NCBI GenBank assembly: GCA_030043335.1
Contig: JASHXX010000421.1
Span: 1 to 6,099, forward strand
Reading direction: 5' to 3'
Length of the DNA stretch: 6,099 nucleotides
From: Xanthobacteraceae bacterium
GTDB taxonomy: Bacteria > Pseudomonadota > Alphaproteobacteria > Rhizobiales > Xanthobacteraceae
In this document: positions 1-6,099 of the stretch, piece after piece
How the letters are laid out: every line of letters starts with the position of its first letter
How positions within the stretch are numbered: the first letter of the stretch is position 1
Program-made: the position numbers and the translations under genes
The notes under the pieces: model-generated
What the model saw: the letters and a program-made list of their open reading frames with translations, nothing else
Databases searched by the model: none
Told to the model about the DNA's origin: nothing

Positions 1-541
1 GGTCGATCTCGGCGCGCAATTCGACCGGGTAATAGTCGGTGCCGACGTCGGTGAACGCATTGAATGCCGAATTCAGCATGCGGATGATTTCGGAGGACTC
101 ATTGTTAACGACGGTGGCTCGCTCCTTGTCCCAAAGCACTGGCACGGTGACGCGGCCGGAGTAGTGCGGATTGGCGAGGAGATAGATCTCGCTGAGCAGC
201 GATTTGCCGTTCACGGTGTCGAGCGTCGCCCCGGGTCCGGTGCCGAATTCCCAGCCCATCTTGCCGAGGAGTGGCTCGACGACGGAGACCGAGATCACGC
301 CCTCGAGCCTCTTCAGCTTGCGGAAGATGAGCGTGCGGTGCGCCCACGGGCAGGCGAGCGAGACGTAAAGATGATAGCGGCCTGCGGCCGCGGCAAATCC
401 GCCTTCGCCGGTCGGACCGGGGCTGCCGTCGGCGGTGACGAAATTGCGAAACGTCGTCGGCGGGCGGATGAAACGGCCGTCCTTGATGCGCGACGGATCA
501 TCCTGTCGCCAAGCGCCGCGTTCGAGCAGGCCGAGTGCCAT
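1..541 (-). CDS. yqjG: Glutathionyl-hydroquinone reductase (YqjG/Ecm4-type glutathione S-transferase), 3' end cut off by the window
   Basis: The 180 visible codons match the N-terminal half of the YqjG/Ecm4 (xi-class GST) family, which is usually about 320-330 residues; the C-terminal helical domain lies off the left edge. Landmarks are FRNFVTADGSPGPTG at about residues 31-45, YHLYVSLACPWAHRTLI at about 56-72, PHYSGRVTVPVLWDK around residue 130, and NNESSEIIRM just after it. Cys64 in the CPWAHR motif corresponds to the catalytic cysteine. From family knowledge, these cytoplasmic enzymes use glutathione to reduce glutathionyl-hydroquinones, forming a mixed disulfide on that cysteine. The ATG at 541-539 gives an N-terminus collinear with E. 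coli YqjG as I recall it. An in-frame stop lies about 45 nt upstream, and a TTG three codons upstream is the only near alternative. No Shine-Dalgarno is evident. The gene is divergent from the acetyltransferase at 715. The family call is firm; the physiological substrate is unknown. Confidence 0.95.
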   Translation of the reverse strand, partial: MALGLLERGAWRQDDPSRIKDGRFIRPPTTFRNFVTADGSPGPTGEGGFAAAAGRYHLYVSLACPWAHRTLIFRKLKRLEGVISVSVVEPLLGKMGWEFGTGPGATLDTVNGKSLLSEIYLLANPHYSGRVTVPVLWDKERATVVNNESSEIIRMLNSAFNAFTDVGTDYYPVELRAEID

Positions 542-591
542 ATTGCGCAAGTTCGTGTCTGTAATTTCCGCTCTACTTAGTCATTCATCCT

Positions 592-630
592 GCCGGTAAA
601 AGTCCGGCGGCCGTTCGCAAACGGACCGGA
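592..630. other. Two overlapping inverted repeats in the divergent spacer
   Basis: Two imperfect dyads share bases. Dyad A pairs TCCGG (603-607) with CCGGA (626-630) and CCGTT (611-615) with AACGG (620-624), around a CGCA loop with a small internal bulge. Dyad B pairs GCCGG (592-596) with CCGGC (604-608) around a 7-base loop. Both use bases 604-607, so in RNA they would exclude each other. On the minus strand, dyad A is followed by CTTTT. It ends about 60 nt before the yqjG start and about 85 nt before the GNAT start. It could be an operator, a leader structure of the yqjG transcript, or chance in GC-rich DNA. The rest of the 542-714 spacer shows no convincing -35/-10 pair or ribosome site. 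Confidence 0.35.
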
Positions 631-714
631 TCGCCCGTTGCTCGCGCTGGACCCGAACCGGCGCAGATGTAAATTGCTTCGTGATTCCAAGGTTCGCCTA
701 ACCGCGGCGCTGCG

Positions 715-1224
715 ATGACCGATATCTCGCTGACCATCCTGCCGGAGACCGAGGCCGACGCTTTCGCGATCGAGCGCCTGCACGAACGCGCGTTCGGTCC
801 GGGCCGCTATGCCAAGACGGCATACCGCCTGCGCGAAAACGTGGACCACCGGCTGGAGGTTTCCTTCACCGCACATATCGGCACGCTGCTTGTCGGCTCG
901 GTGCGGCTCTCGCCGGTGCGCATCGGCGAGACCAGAGCCCTGCTGCTCGGACCGCTCACGGTCGAGCCGGCGTTCCGCGAGCGCGGCGTCGGCCAGGCGC
1001 TGATTCAGCGGGCGCTAGATGCGGCCCGCGCGCAGGGTCACCGGCTGGTGATCCTCGTCGGCGATGAGCCCTATTATGGAAAGTGCGGCTTTCGGCCGAT
1101 TCCGCCGGGCACCGTCGCCATGCCCGGGCCGGTCGATCCGGCACGCCTTTTGGTCGCGGAGCTCGCCGACGGCGCCTTCGCGGGCGTGTCAGGGCCGATC
1201 CGGCCGGAATGGGAGCCGACGTAG
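715..1224 (+). CDS. GNAT family N-acetyltransferase, YhbS-like (COG3153 type)
   Basis: The 169-residue product has the layout and length of YhbS-like GNAT acetyltransferases, which transfer an acetyl group from acetyl-CoA to an unidentified amine. The acetyl-CoA pyrophosphate loop RERGVG (residues 88-93, pattern R/QxxGxG) follows the strand LLLGPLTVEP at 77-86. The strand LVILVGDEPYYGKCGF at 111-126 is the typical GNAT motif B, and the VAEL at 147-150 is common near the end of this subfamily. There is no signal peptide or membrane segment, so it should be cytoplasmic. The start is forced: an in-frame TGA at 682-684 is followed by no other start codon before the ATG at 715. No Shine-Dalgarno precedes it, so initiation may be weak or leaderless. 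It stands alone, divergent from yqjG and convergent with the membrane-protein operon. The substrate cannot be read from the sequence. Confidence 0.93.
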   Translation: MTDISLTILPETEADAFAIERLHERAFGPGRYAKTAYRLRENVDHRLEVSFTAHIGTLLVGSVRLSPVRIGETRALLLGPLTVEPAFRERGVGQALIQRALDAARAQGHRLVILVGDEPYYGKCGFRPIPPGTVAMPGPVDPARLLVAELADGAFAGVSGPIRPEWEPT

Positions 1225-1230
1225 CATCGT

Positions 1231-1300
1231 CGCTCTAATTCTTAGCGGGGCATGATCTTTTCGGAAAACCGGGTCCCACTTTTCCGGATCACGCTCTAAC
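1231..1300. repeat. Short imperfect palindromic intergenic repeat, possibly a bidirectional terminator
   Basis: The left arm GCATGATC...CGGAAAA (1250-1268) pairs with the right arm TTTTCCGGATCACGC (1280-1294). The left arm carries an extra TTTT, and the central loop is 11 bases (1269-1279). The palindrome is bracketed by two direct copies of CGCTCTAA (1231-1238 and 1292-1299). I remember near-identical sequences as abundant intergenic repeats in Bradyrhizobium, Rhodopseudomonas and other Hyphomicrobiales; this is recall, not a search. It fills the spacer between two converging genes, where a strong hairpin could stop transcription from both sides, but no long T tract follows either arm. The right CGCTCTAA copy contains the TAG stop of the 1296-3362 gene. 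Confidence 0.75.
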
Positions 1301-3362
1301 GCCCTTCGCGCGCCCAGGTGCCGGCGAGGCTGCCGAGAAGGAGCAGGAGACCCAGCAGCCCGGCGAAGACCGGCAGCACGCCGATGCCGCGCACCACGCT
1401 CGCATCGCGCATCTTCAGCCCGATCCAGTCGTCGCCTTTGTAGGTATCGCCGGAGCGCACCGCGAGGATGCGCGGCACGTCGAGACCGTTGCCGTCGTCG
1501 AGCCGCCGCGAATCGCCGCCGGTCGCCGCCGCGATCGGTGCGAGCACGCCGGTCGTCGAAGTGACCTCGGCAAACTCGCGCGGATTGATCGGCCCGATAT
1601 TGATGAGCGCATTGAGCTTGCCGTCGGTCGCGCGCCATAGCCCGAGCTCGTTTGCGTTCACGCTGGTCTGCCACACTCCCGGCTCGGTCGGCGCGAGCTT
1701 GAGCGTCCGCGTCGCTCCCGAGGGCGACGTCAGCGTCACGTCGGCGACGTCTTCGGCCATGGTCTGCCGCCGCACCGTGAGATTGTGTCCGCTGACCGCG
1801 AGCCGCAGCGCTTCCTCCTCGAGCTCCGGCTCCTTCATCAGCCAGTGTGAGAGCCGGCGCAGCAGGTCGAGATGCGGGCCGCCGCCCTCGAAGCCGCGCG
1901 CCCACAGCCAGATGTGGTCGGACAGCAGCAGCGCCACGCGTCCTTCGCCCTCGCGGGAGAGCACGAGCAGGGGCTTGTTGTCCGGCCCCTGCAGCACCGG
2001 TGTGCCAGTGCCGCTTCTGGTGTCGACGATGCGGAACCAGCGGCTCCACTGCGGCGGATCGCTGGCCGAGCCGGCCAGGTCCCTGGTCACCGGATGGCGC
2101 TTGCCGAGATCGGAAAGCCGCGGATGGTAGCCCTGCTCGGTGACGTTGCCGCTAGGCTCCGCCGGCAGGATGGCGTCGAGCGGCGTGCGCCAGATGCTGG
2201 TCGGACTGGCATAGTCCGGCCCGGCGGCGACCAGCACGGCGCCGCCGTCGCGCACATAGCGCGTGATATTGTCGAAATAGATGATCGGCAGCACGCCCTG
2301 GCGCGCATAGCGGTCGAAGATGATCAGCTGGAACTCGCCGATCTTCTGCTGGAACAGCTCGCGCGTCGGGAAGGCGATCAGCGAGAGCTCGTTGATCGGC
2401 GTGCCGTCCTGCTTCTCCGGCGGCCGCAGAATGGTGAAATGCACGAGATCGACGGCGGCGTCCGACTTGAGCAGGTTGCGCCAGGTCCGCTCGCCGGCGT
2501 GCGGCTCGCCGGAGACGAGCAGCACGCGCAGTTTGTCGCGCACGCCGTCGATCGAAACGACGGCGCGGTTGTTGACCGGGGTAAGCTCGCCGGCAAGCGG
2601 GGCGGTCTCGATCTCGACGATGTTCGGGCCGCCATGCGGGATCGGGATCTCGACGTTTTGCGGGGCGCCAACCGCAACGGTGCGCGTCTCCACCACTTCG
2701 CCGTCGCGGCGTACCGTCACTTCCGCGGTCCGTTCGGATGCGCCCTGATCCTCGACCGCGTATCTGATCGTCTGCGGCTGGCCGACAATGCCGAAGCGCG
2801 GCGCGGCAATGAGGGCGATGCGGCGGTCGCGCTCGTTCTTGGCGCCGGTGATGAGGGCGTGAACCGGCGCGGCAAAGCCGAGTGCGCCGGCATCGGCCGG
2901 CACGTCGTGCACGCGCCCGTCGGTGATCATGATGACGCCGGCGACGCGATCGGGCGGCACATCGGCGAGGCTCGAGCCGAGCGCGGTGAAGAGCCGCGTG
3001 CCGTCGGTCTCGCCATCCGACTGGCCGGCCTCGACCACGCGAACGTCGAGCCCGGGAATGCGGTGGAGCCGCTCGAGGATCGCGGCGCGCGCCTGTTCGG
3101 CTTGCCGGGCGCGGTCGCCGAAGTCCTGGCTCGGGCTCTTGTCGACCACGACCACGATGACCGAGGAAAGCGGATCGCGGTCCTCACGGGTGAGCGAGGG
3201 ATTGGCGAGCGCCAGCACCAGGAGGGCGAACGCCAGCGCGCGTACCGTGGCGCCGCGGCTGCGCGAGACCAACAGCAGCAGCGACAGGACTACGGCCGCA
3301 GCCGCCGCAGCCCACAGGATTTGGGCGCTGACCAGCGGACTGAACGCGACACCAAGGTTCAA
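1296..3362 (-). CDS. Membrane protein with VWA-like and glutamine-amidotransferase-like domains (BatA-type operon)
   Basis: The 688-residue protein has two close N-terminal membrane segments (about 12-32 and 38-54) joined by a basic loop, a large soluble part, and a third segment (about 659-682) with a basic tail. By the positive-inside rule the soluble part is periplasmic. Residues 67-175 look like a von Willebrand A fold: strand VIVVVVD, then the MIDAS pattern DKSPS (D74, S76, S78), and later VIMITDGR (143-150) at the expected second metal site. Residues about 278-510 resemble a class I glutamine-amidotransferase fold (LRVLLVSGE, LIIFDRY, VRDGGAVLVAAGP). No cysteine is present at the nucleophile turn, so amidotransferase activity is unlikely. 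A beta-rich region follows at about 520-600. The start is TTG at 3362-3360, chosen because AGGAGG lies 6 nt upstream and the N-terminus then begins just before the first membrane segment. It follows the DUF4159 gene by 10 nt, so it is probably co-transcribed. Exact function is unknown. Confidence 0.9.
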   Translation of the reverse strand: MNLGVAFSPLVSAQILWAAAAAAVVLSLLLLVSRSRGATVRALAFALLVLALANPSLTREDRDPLSSVIVVVVDKSPSQDFGDRARQAEQARAAILERLHRIPGLDVRVVEAGQSDGETDGTRLFTALGSSLADVPPDRVAGVIMITDGRVHDVPADAGALGFAAPVHALITGAKNERDRRIALIAAPRFGIVGQPQTIRYAVEDQGASERTAEVTVRRDGEVVETRTVAVGAPQNVEIPIPHGGPNIVEIETAPLAGELTPVNNRAVVSIDGVRDKLRVLLVSGEPHAGERTWRNLLKSDAAVDLVHFTILRPPEKQDGTPINELSLIAFPTRELFQQKIGEFQLIIFDRYARQGVLPIIYFDNITRYVRDGGAVLVAAGPDYASPTSIWRTPLDAILPAEPSGNVTEQGYHPRLSDLGKRHPVTRDLAGSASDPPQWSRWFRIVDTRSGTGTPVLQGPDNKPLLVLSREGEGRVALLLSDHIWLWARGFEGGGPHLDLLRRLSHWLMKEPELEEEALRLAVSGHNLTVRRQTMAEDVADVTLTSPSGATRTLKLAPTEPGVWQTSVNANELGLWRATDGKLNALINIGPINPREFAEVTSTTGVLAPIAAATGGDSRRLDDGNGLDVPRILAVRSGDTYKGDDWIGLKMRDASVVRGIGVLPVFAGLLGLLLLLGSLAGTWAREGR

Positions 3363-3368
3363 GCTCGT

Positions 3369-3374
3369 CCTCCT
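3369..3374 (-). promoter_or_regulatory. Shine-Dalgarno AGGAGG deciding the TTG start of the 688-residue gene
   Basis: On the minus strand the stop codon TAG (3375-3373) of the upstream gene runs directly into AGGAGG (3374-3369). The start TTG sits 6 nt further on. A perfect anti-16S match at ideal spacing supports the TTG. Overlap of the site with the preceding stop codon suggests translational coupling of the two proteins, consistent with a fixed ratio or a shared complex. Confidence 0.8.
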
Positions 3375-6099
3375 ACTGTCCCAGCCGCTCGAGCAGCGCC
3401 GGCACGTGCACCTGGTCGGCCTTGTAGTTGCCGGTGAGCGTGTACATCACGATGTTGACGCCGGCCCGGAAGGCGAGCTCGCGCTGGCGCGGCTCGCCCT
3501 CGACCATCGGCAGCATCGGCTGGCCGTCTGGCCGCGTTGCCCAGGCGCCGGCGAGGTCGTTCGAAGTGATGATGATCGAGGATACGCCGTCGCCGCCCCG
3601 GGCCGGACGGCGCGGCGCTTCCTCTTCCTCGTTCGCCGCCGGCAATGCTTCAACCCAGAGCTGGCCGGAATTGAAGCGGCCGGGAAAGTCACGCAGCAAA
3701 TAGAACGTCTTGGTCAGGACGTGGTCGCGCGGCACAGGCTCAAGTTCCGGAAGGTCGAGCGAGGACAGAATCTTGCGCAGTTCGAGCATGCCCGAGCTGC
3801 GCGTCTCGCCGCCGGCGCCCGGCGGTGCGACCACGGCGTCGCGGGTGTCGAACAGCACGGTGCCGCCGTCCTTCATGTACGCATCGATGCGCTTGAGCGC
3901 TGCGTCCGACGGCCGCGCCGTGCCGGGGACGATCGGCCAATAGATCAGCGGATAGAACGCGAGCTCATCGCGCGAGATGTCGAGCCCGATCGGCTCGCCG
4001 GCCTCGAGCGCGGTGCGCTGCGCGAGAAACAGGGTGAGGCCGCCGAGGCCGGCCTTGCTGATCGAATCGACCTCGCTGTCGCCGGTGACGACGTAAGCGA
4101 GCTTGGTTTCAAGCGCCGAGCGCGGCGCTTCGGTGCTCTGCAGCTCCTCGGCCCGCACCTGCGCGGACGAGAGCGCAAGCGCGCCAAAGACGATCAGCAT
4201 CGAGGAGCGCGCATAGCGCGGAATGAGGCGCGCGATACCGCCGCCGAGATAGAGGACGACCAGCGCGTCGATCAGGAACAACCCGAGCGCGGCGAGAAAG
4301 ATCGGACCGCGCAAATCGCGCGGCTCGCTCTTGCGGTAGATTTCGCGGGTGGCTTCGGACAGCGCGCTGAAATCGAGCGGCGCCAGCCGGTCGGCGGCGC
4401 CGAGCGTGTTCACCGCCAGGAGATTTTCAGGCGGGCCATAAAAGCCGGGCGGATGGTCGGCGGCGGCGTTCCCGGAGAAATCCGGGGGCACCGGCCGGGC
4501 CGTCGGCGGCGGCGGGATGAAGCTGCCGAAGCCGTCGAGCACGCGGCTCGGCGCCAGCGCCTCGCGCACTTCCTTGGTCTTCGCGTTCTCGGCCTTGGCG
4601 ACATTCGCGGTGCCGGCGAGCGCGACGATGCGCTTGAGCATGTCGACGAATGCGCCGGAAAGCGGCAAATCGGACCAGCGGGTGTCGCCGGTGACGTGGA
4701 AGAGCACGATCAGCCCCTTGCCGCGCCGCGCCGCGGTGACGAGCGGCGTGCCGTCGGCAAGCGTCGCCCAGGTATTCTCGGTGAGGGCGGCGTCCGGCTC
4801 GGCCAGCACCTGACGGCTCACGGTCACGTCATTGGGCACGGCCATGCCGTTGAACGGGCTCTCGCGGGAAAACGCCGCGAGCGGTTGCGGCTTGTCCCAG
4901 CTCAGGCTGCCGCCGAGGGTGCGCCCGCCGCGCCGCAGCTTGACCGGAACCAGATCATCGTCAGAAGCGGCAAGGCGAGGGCCGGCGAACCGCACCAGGA
5001 CGCCGCCGTCTTCGACCCAGCGCGCCAATCGATCATGGGCGTCGCCGGCGACATTGCCGACATCGGCGAGAACCAGCATCGGCAGGTTCTGGTCGATGAA
5101 ATGCGTCACCGCCGCCGCCGGCGATTCGCCTTGCGCCAGCCGCACGTCGGCGAACGGGCCGAGCGCGCGGCCGATATAGTAGCTCGACGATAAGAGCGGC
5201 TGCGAGGTGTCGGCGGTGGCGCCGGAGACAACGCCGACGGTGCGGCGGCTCCAGCGTTTGTCGAGCAATTGCACGGCGCCGGAAGAACGCTCGTTGGCGA
5301 TCTCGATCCGGGCGATGTCGTTGCGGATTTCGACCGGCAGATCGAACTGCGCCTGGGTCTCGCGATCATCCGGCGCGAACGCGAACGCGGCTTCACCGAG
5401 CGACAAGCCCTTGAGGTCGAGCGCCCGCACGGTGCCGGGTTCAGCCGCGCCCGGGGCGGCGCGCAGCACCTTTACGCTCAACGAGCCGGCCGCATTGTCG
5501 GCCGCGGTGAGCGCCCGCGCGCCGGGAACGCCGCCGGCCACGATCGTCAGCGGCCGATTGTCGAGCATCTGGGCGAGGCTTTTGACGAATTCGGTGCCGT
5601 TGCCGAGATCGATCGAGTCCGACAGCCAGATCAGCTCGACGTCGCGGGTGTCGGCGAGGAATCGGGCGATCGCAGGTTGCGCCTCCATGCGTTCGACGGT
5701 GTGCGGCGCCGGCTTGATCCGCTGCAGCCGCACCCGCGCCGAGCCGGCGGCCTCCAGCGAAATGTCCTGCGGCCCCGCAGACAGCGCGATGAGCGCCACC
5801 GCGCGGCGATCGTCTTCGGCGCGCGCGATAATGTCGTCGGCGGTACGTAGCCGCGCATCCCAGGTCGCGGCGGCGGCCCAGTTGTCATCGATCAGGATTG
5901 CGATCGGGGCAGCCGTCTTGGTCGCAGCCACCGGCGGACGCCATAGCGGGCCGGCGGCGGCGACGATGACAAGCGCGGCCAGCGCAAGCCGCATCAGGGT
6001 CAGCCACCACGGCGTGCGCGCCGGGGTTTCCTCCTTCGGCGCGATTTCGAGTAAGAGCCGCGTCGGCGGAAAGTCGAGGCGGCGCGGCCGCGGCGGAAT
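3373..6099 (-). CDS. DUF4159 domain membrane protein with BatA-type N-terminus, 5' end cut off by the window
   Basis: The frame is open from the right edge, so 908 residues are visible; by family comparison probably 25-40 N-terminal residues, including a first membrane segment, are missing. Numbering here is from the edge. Residues 1-51 fit the second half of the BatA (aerotolerance regulator) N-terminal domain: PRRLDFPPTRLLL, then TPWWL and a membrane segment at about 32-51. Residues about 65-190 look like a VWA fold, but the metal-site position reads DDNWA, so the MIDAS is degenerate. Residues about 338-495 resemble an amidotransferase fold without a catalytic cysteine. Proline-rich stretches follow, then membrane segments at about 598-619 and 632-647. 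The C-terminal DUF4159 domain begins at about 665, with LAYVVTGD, YPLIYWP and HVLTKTFYLLRDFPGRF. The bulk and the DUF4159 domain are predicted periplasmic. This gene heads the visible part of what is normally a MoxR-DUF58-DUF4159 operon. The methionine at 5994 is internal, not the start. Biochemical role unknown. Confidence 0.93.
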   Translation of the reverse strand: MPPRPRRLDFPPTRLLLEIAPKEETPARTPWWLTLMRLALAALVIVAAAGPLWRPPVAATKTAAPIAILIDDNWAAAATWDARLRTADDIIARAEDDRRAVALIALSAGPQDISLEAAGSARVRLQRIKPAPHTVERMEAQPAIARFLADTRDVELIWLSDSIDLGNGTEFVKSLAQMLDNRPLTIVAGGVPGARALTAADNAAGSLSVKVLRAAPGAAEPGTVRALDLKGLSLGEAAFAFAPDDRETQAQFDLPVEIRNDIARIEIANERSSGAVQLLDKRWSRRTVGVVSGATADTSQPLLSSSYYIGRALGPFADVRLAQGESPAAAVTHFIDQNLPMLVLADVGNVAGDAHDRLARWVEDGGVLVRFAGPRLAASDDDLVPVKLRRGGRTLGGSLSWDKPQPLAAFSRESPFNGMAVPNDVTVSRQVLAEPDAALTENTWATLADGTPLVTAARRGKGLIVLFHVTGDTRWSDLPLSGAFVDMLKRIVALAGTANVAKAENAKTKEVREALAPSRVLDGFGSFIPPPPTARPVPPDFSGNAAADHPPGFYGPPENLLAVNTLGAADRLAPLDFSALSEATREIYRKSEPRDLRGPIFLAALGLFLIDALVVLYLGGGIARLIPRYARSSMLIVFGALALSSAQVRAEELQSTEAPRSALETKLAYVVTGDSEVDSISKAGLGGLTLFLAQRTALEAGEPIGLDISRDELAFYPLIYWPIVPGTARPSDAALKRIDAYMKDGGTVLFDTRDAVVAPPGAGGETRSSGMLELRKILSSLDLPELEPVPRDHVLTKTFYLLRDFPGRFNSGQLWVEALPAANEEEEAPRRPARGGDGVSSIIITSNDLAGAWATRPDGQPMLPMVEGEPRQRELAFRAGVNIVMYTLTGNYKADQVHVPALLERLGQ

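Noticed and set aside
164..580. 138-codon plus-strand frame antisense to yqjG, and 577-876 minus-strand frame antisense to the GNAT start
   Set aside because: Both overlap genes with strong motif matches, and neither product has recognisable features.
674..702. Possible -35 TTGCTT (674-679) with 17-bp spacing to CCTAAC (697-702) before the GNAT gene
   Set aside because: The -10 match is poor and alphaproteobacterial promoters are hard to call by eye; not supported enough to annotate.
1189..2049. 286-codon minus-strand frame running through the end of the 688-residue gene, the repeat and into the GNAT gene
   Set aside because: It is a frame-shifted reading of the real gene with an Arg/Ala-rich product. 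A frameshifted extension is unlikely because the true frame ends cleanly after a C-terminal membrane segment.
1872..3437. 521-codon open frame on the plus strand, antisense to the 688-residue gene
   Set aside because: Same reasoning: low-complexity Arg/Ala/Gly/Asp composition, no recognisable motif and full overlap with a gene that has clear domains and a strong ribosome site.
2923..5193. 756-codon open frame on the plus strand, antisense to both large membrane-protein genes
   Set aside because: It spans the junction of two well-supported genes, is rich in Arg/Asp/His/Ala without recognisable domains or membrane segments, and is the expected mirror of high-GC codon bias.
5992..5994. ATG as the start of the DUF4159 gene
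   Set aside because: The frame stays open to 6099, and the upstream residues (PRRLDFPPTRLLL, TPWWL) are conserved BatA N-terminal sequence, so the real start is beyond the window.

Overview
This is a high-GC window with strong third-position G/C coding bias. It looks like an alphaproteobacterium of the Hyphomicrobiales, probably a Bradyrhizobium/Rhodopseudomonas relative. That placement rests on three things: the codon usage, the architecture of the two large membrane proteins, and a short intergenic repeat of a kind I remember as common in those genomes. It is an inference, not a database result.

Layout from left to right. Positions 541 to 1 (minus strand) hold the N-terminal 180 codons of a glutathionyl-hydroquinone reductase of the YqjG/Ecm4 family, which runs off the left edge. 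A 173-bp divergent spacer (542-714) contains two overlapping inverted repeats. A YhbS-type GNAT acetyltransferase follows on the plus strand (715-1224). A 71-bp convergent spacer (1225-1295) is almost filled by an imperfect palindromic repeat, whose right boundary contains the stop codon of the next gene. The rest of the window is two minus-strand genes, transcribed right to left and separated by 10 nt. The first is a large DUF4159/BatA-N-terminal membrane protein (6099-3373, 5' end outside the window). The second is a 688-residue membrane protein with a VWA-like and a glutamine-amidotransferase-like region (3362-1296).

The two large genes look like the distal part of a 'MoxR ATPase - DUF58 - BatA-like membrane protein' operon. 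The upstream MoxR and DUF58 genes would lie to the right of the window, so this is expected rather than seen. Both proteins are predicted to sit in the inner membrane with most of their mass in the periplasm. Each has a VWA-like region followed by a cysteine-less amidotransferase-like region. Only the downstream protein keeps a recognisable metal-ion-dependent adhesion site (DxSxS). The cellular job of this operon type in alphaproteobacteria is not established, and it is the closest thing here to an undescribed system. I see no mobile element, CRISPR array, tRNA or rRNA. Several long ORFs antisense to the big genes are judged to be high-GC shadows.
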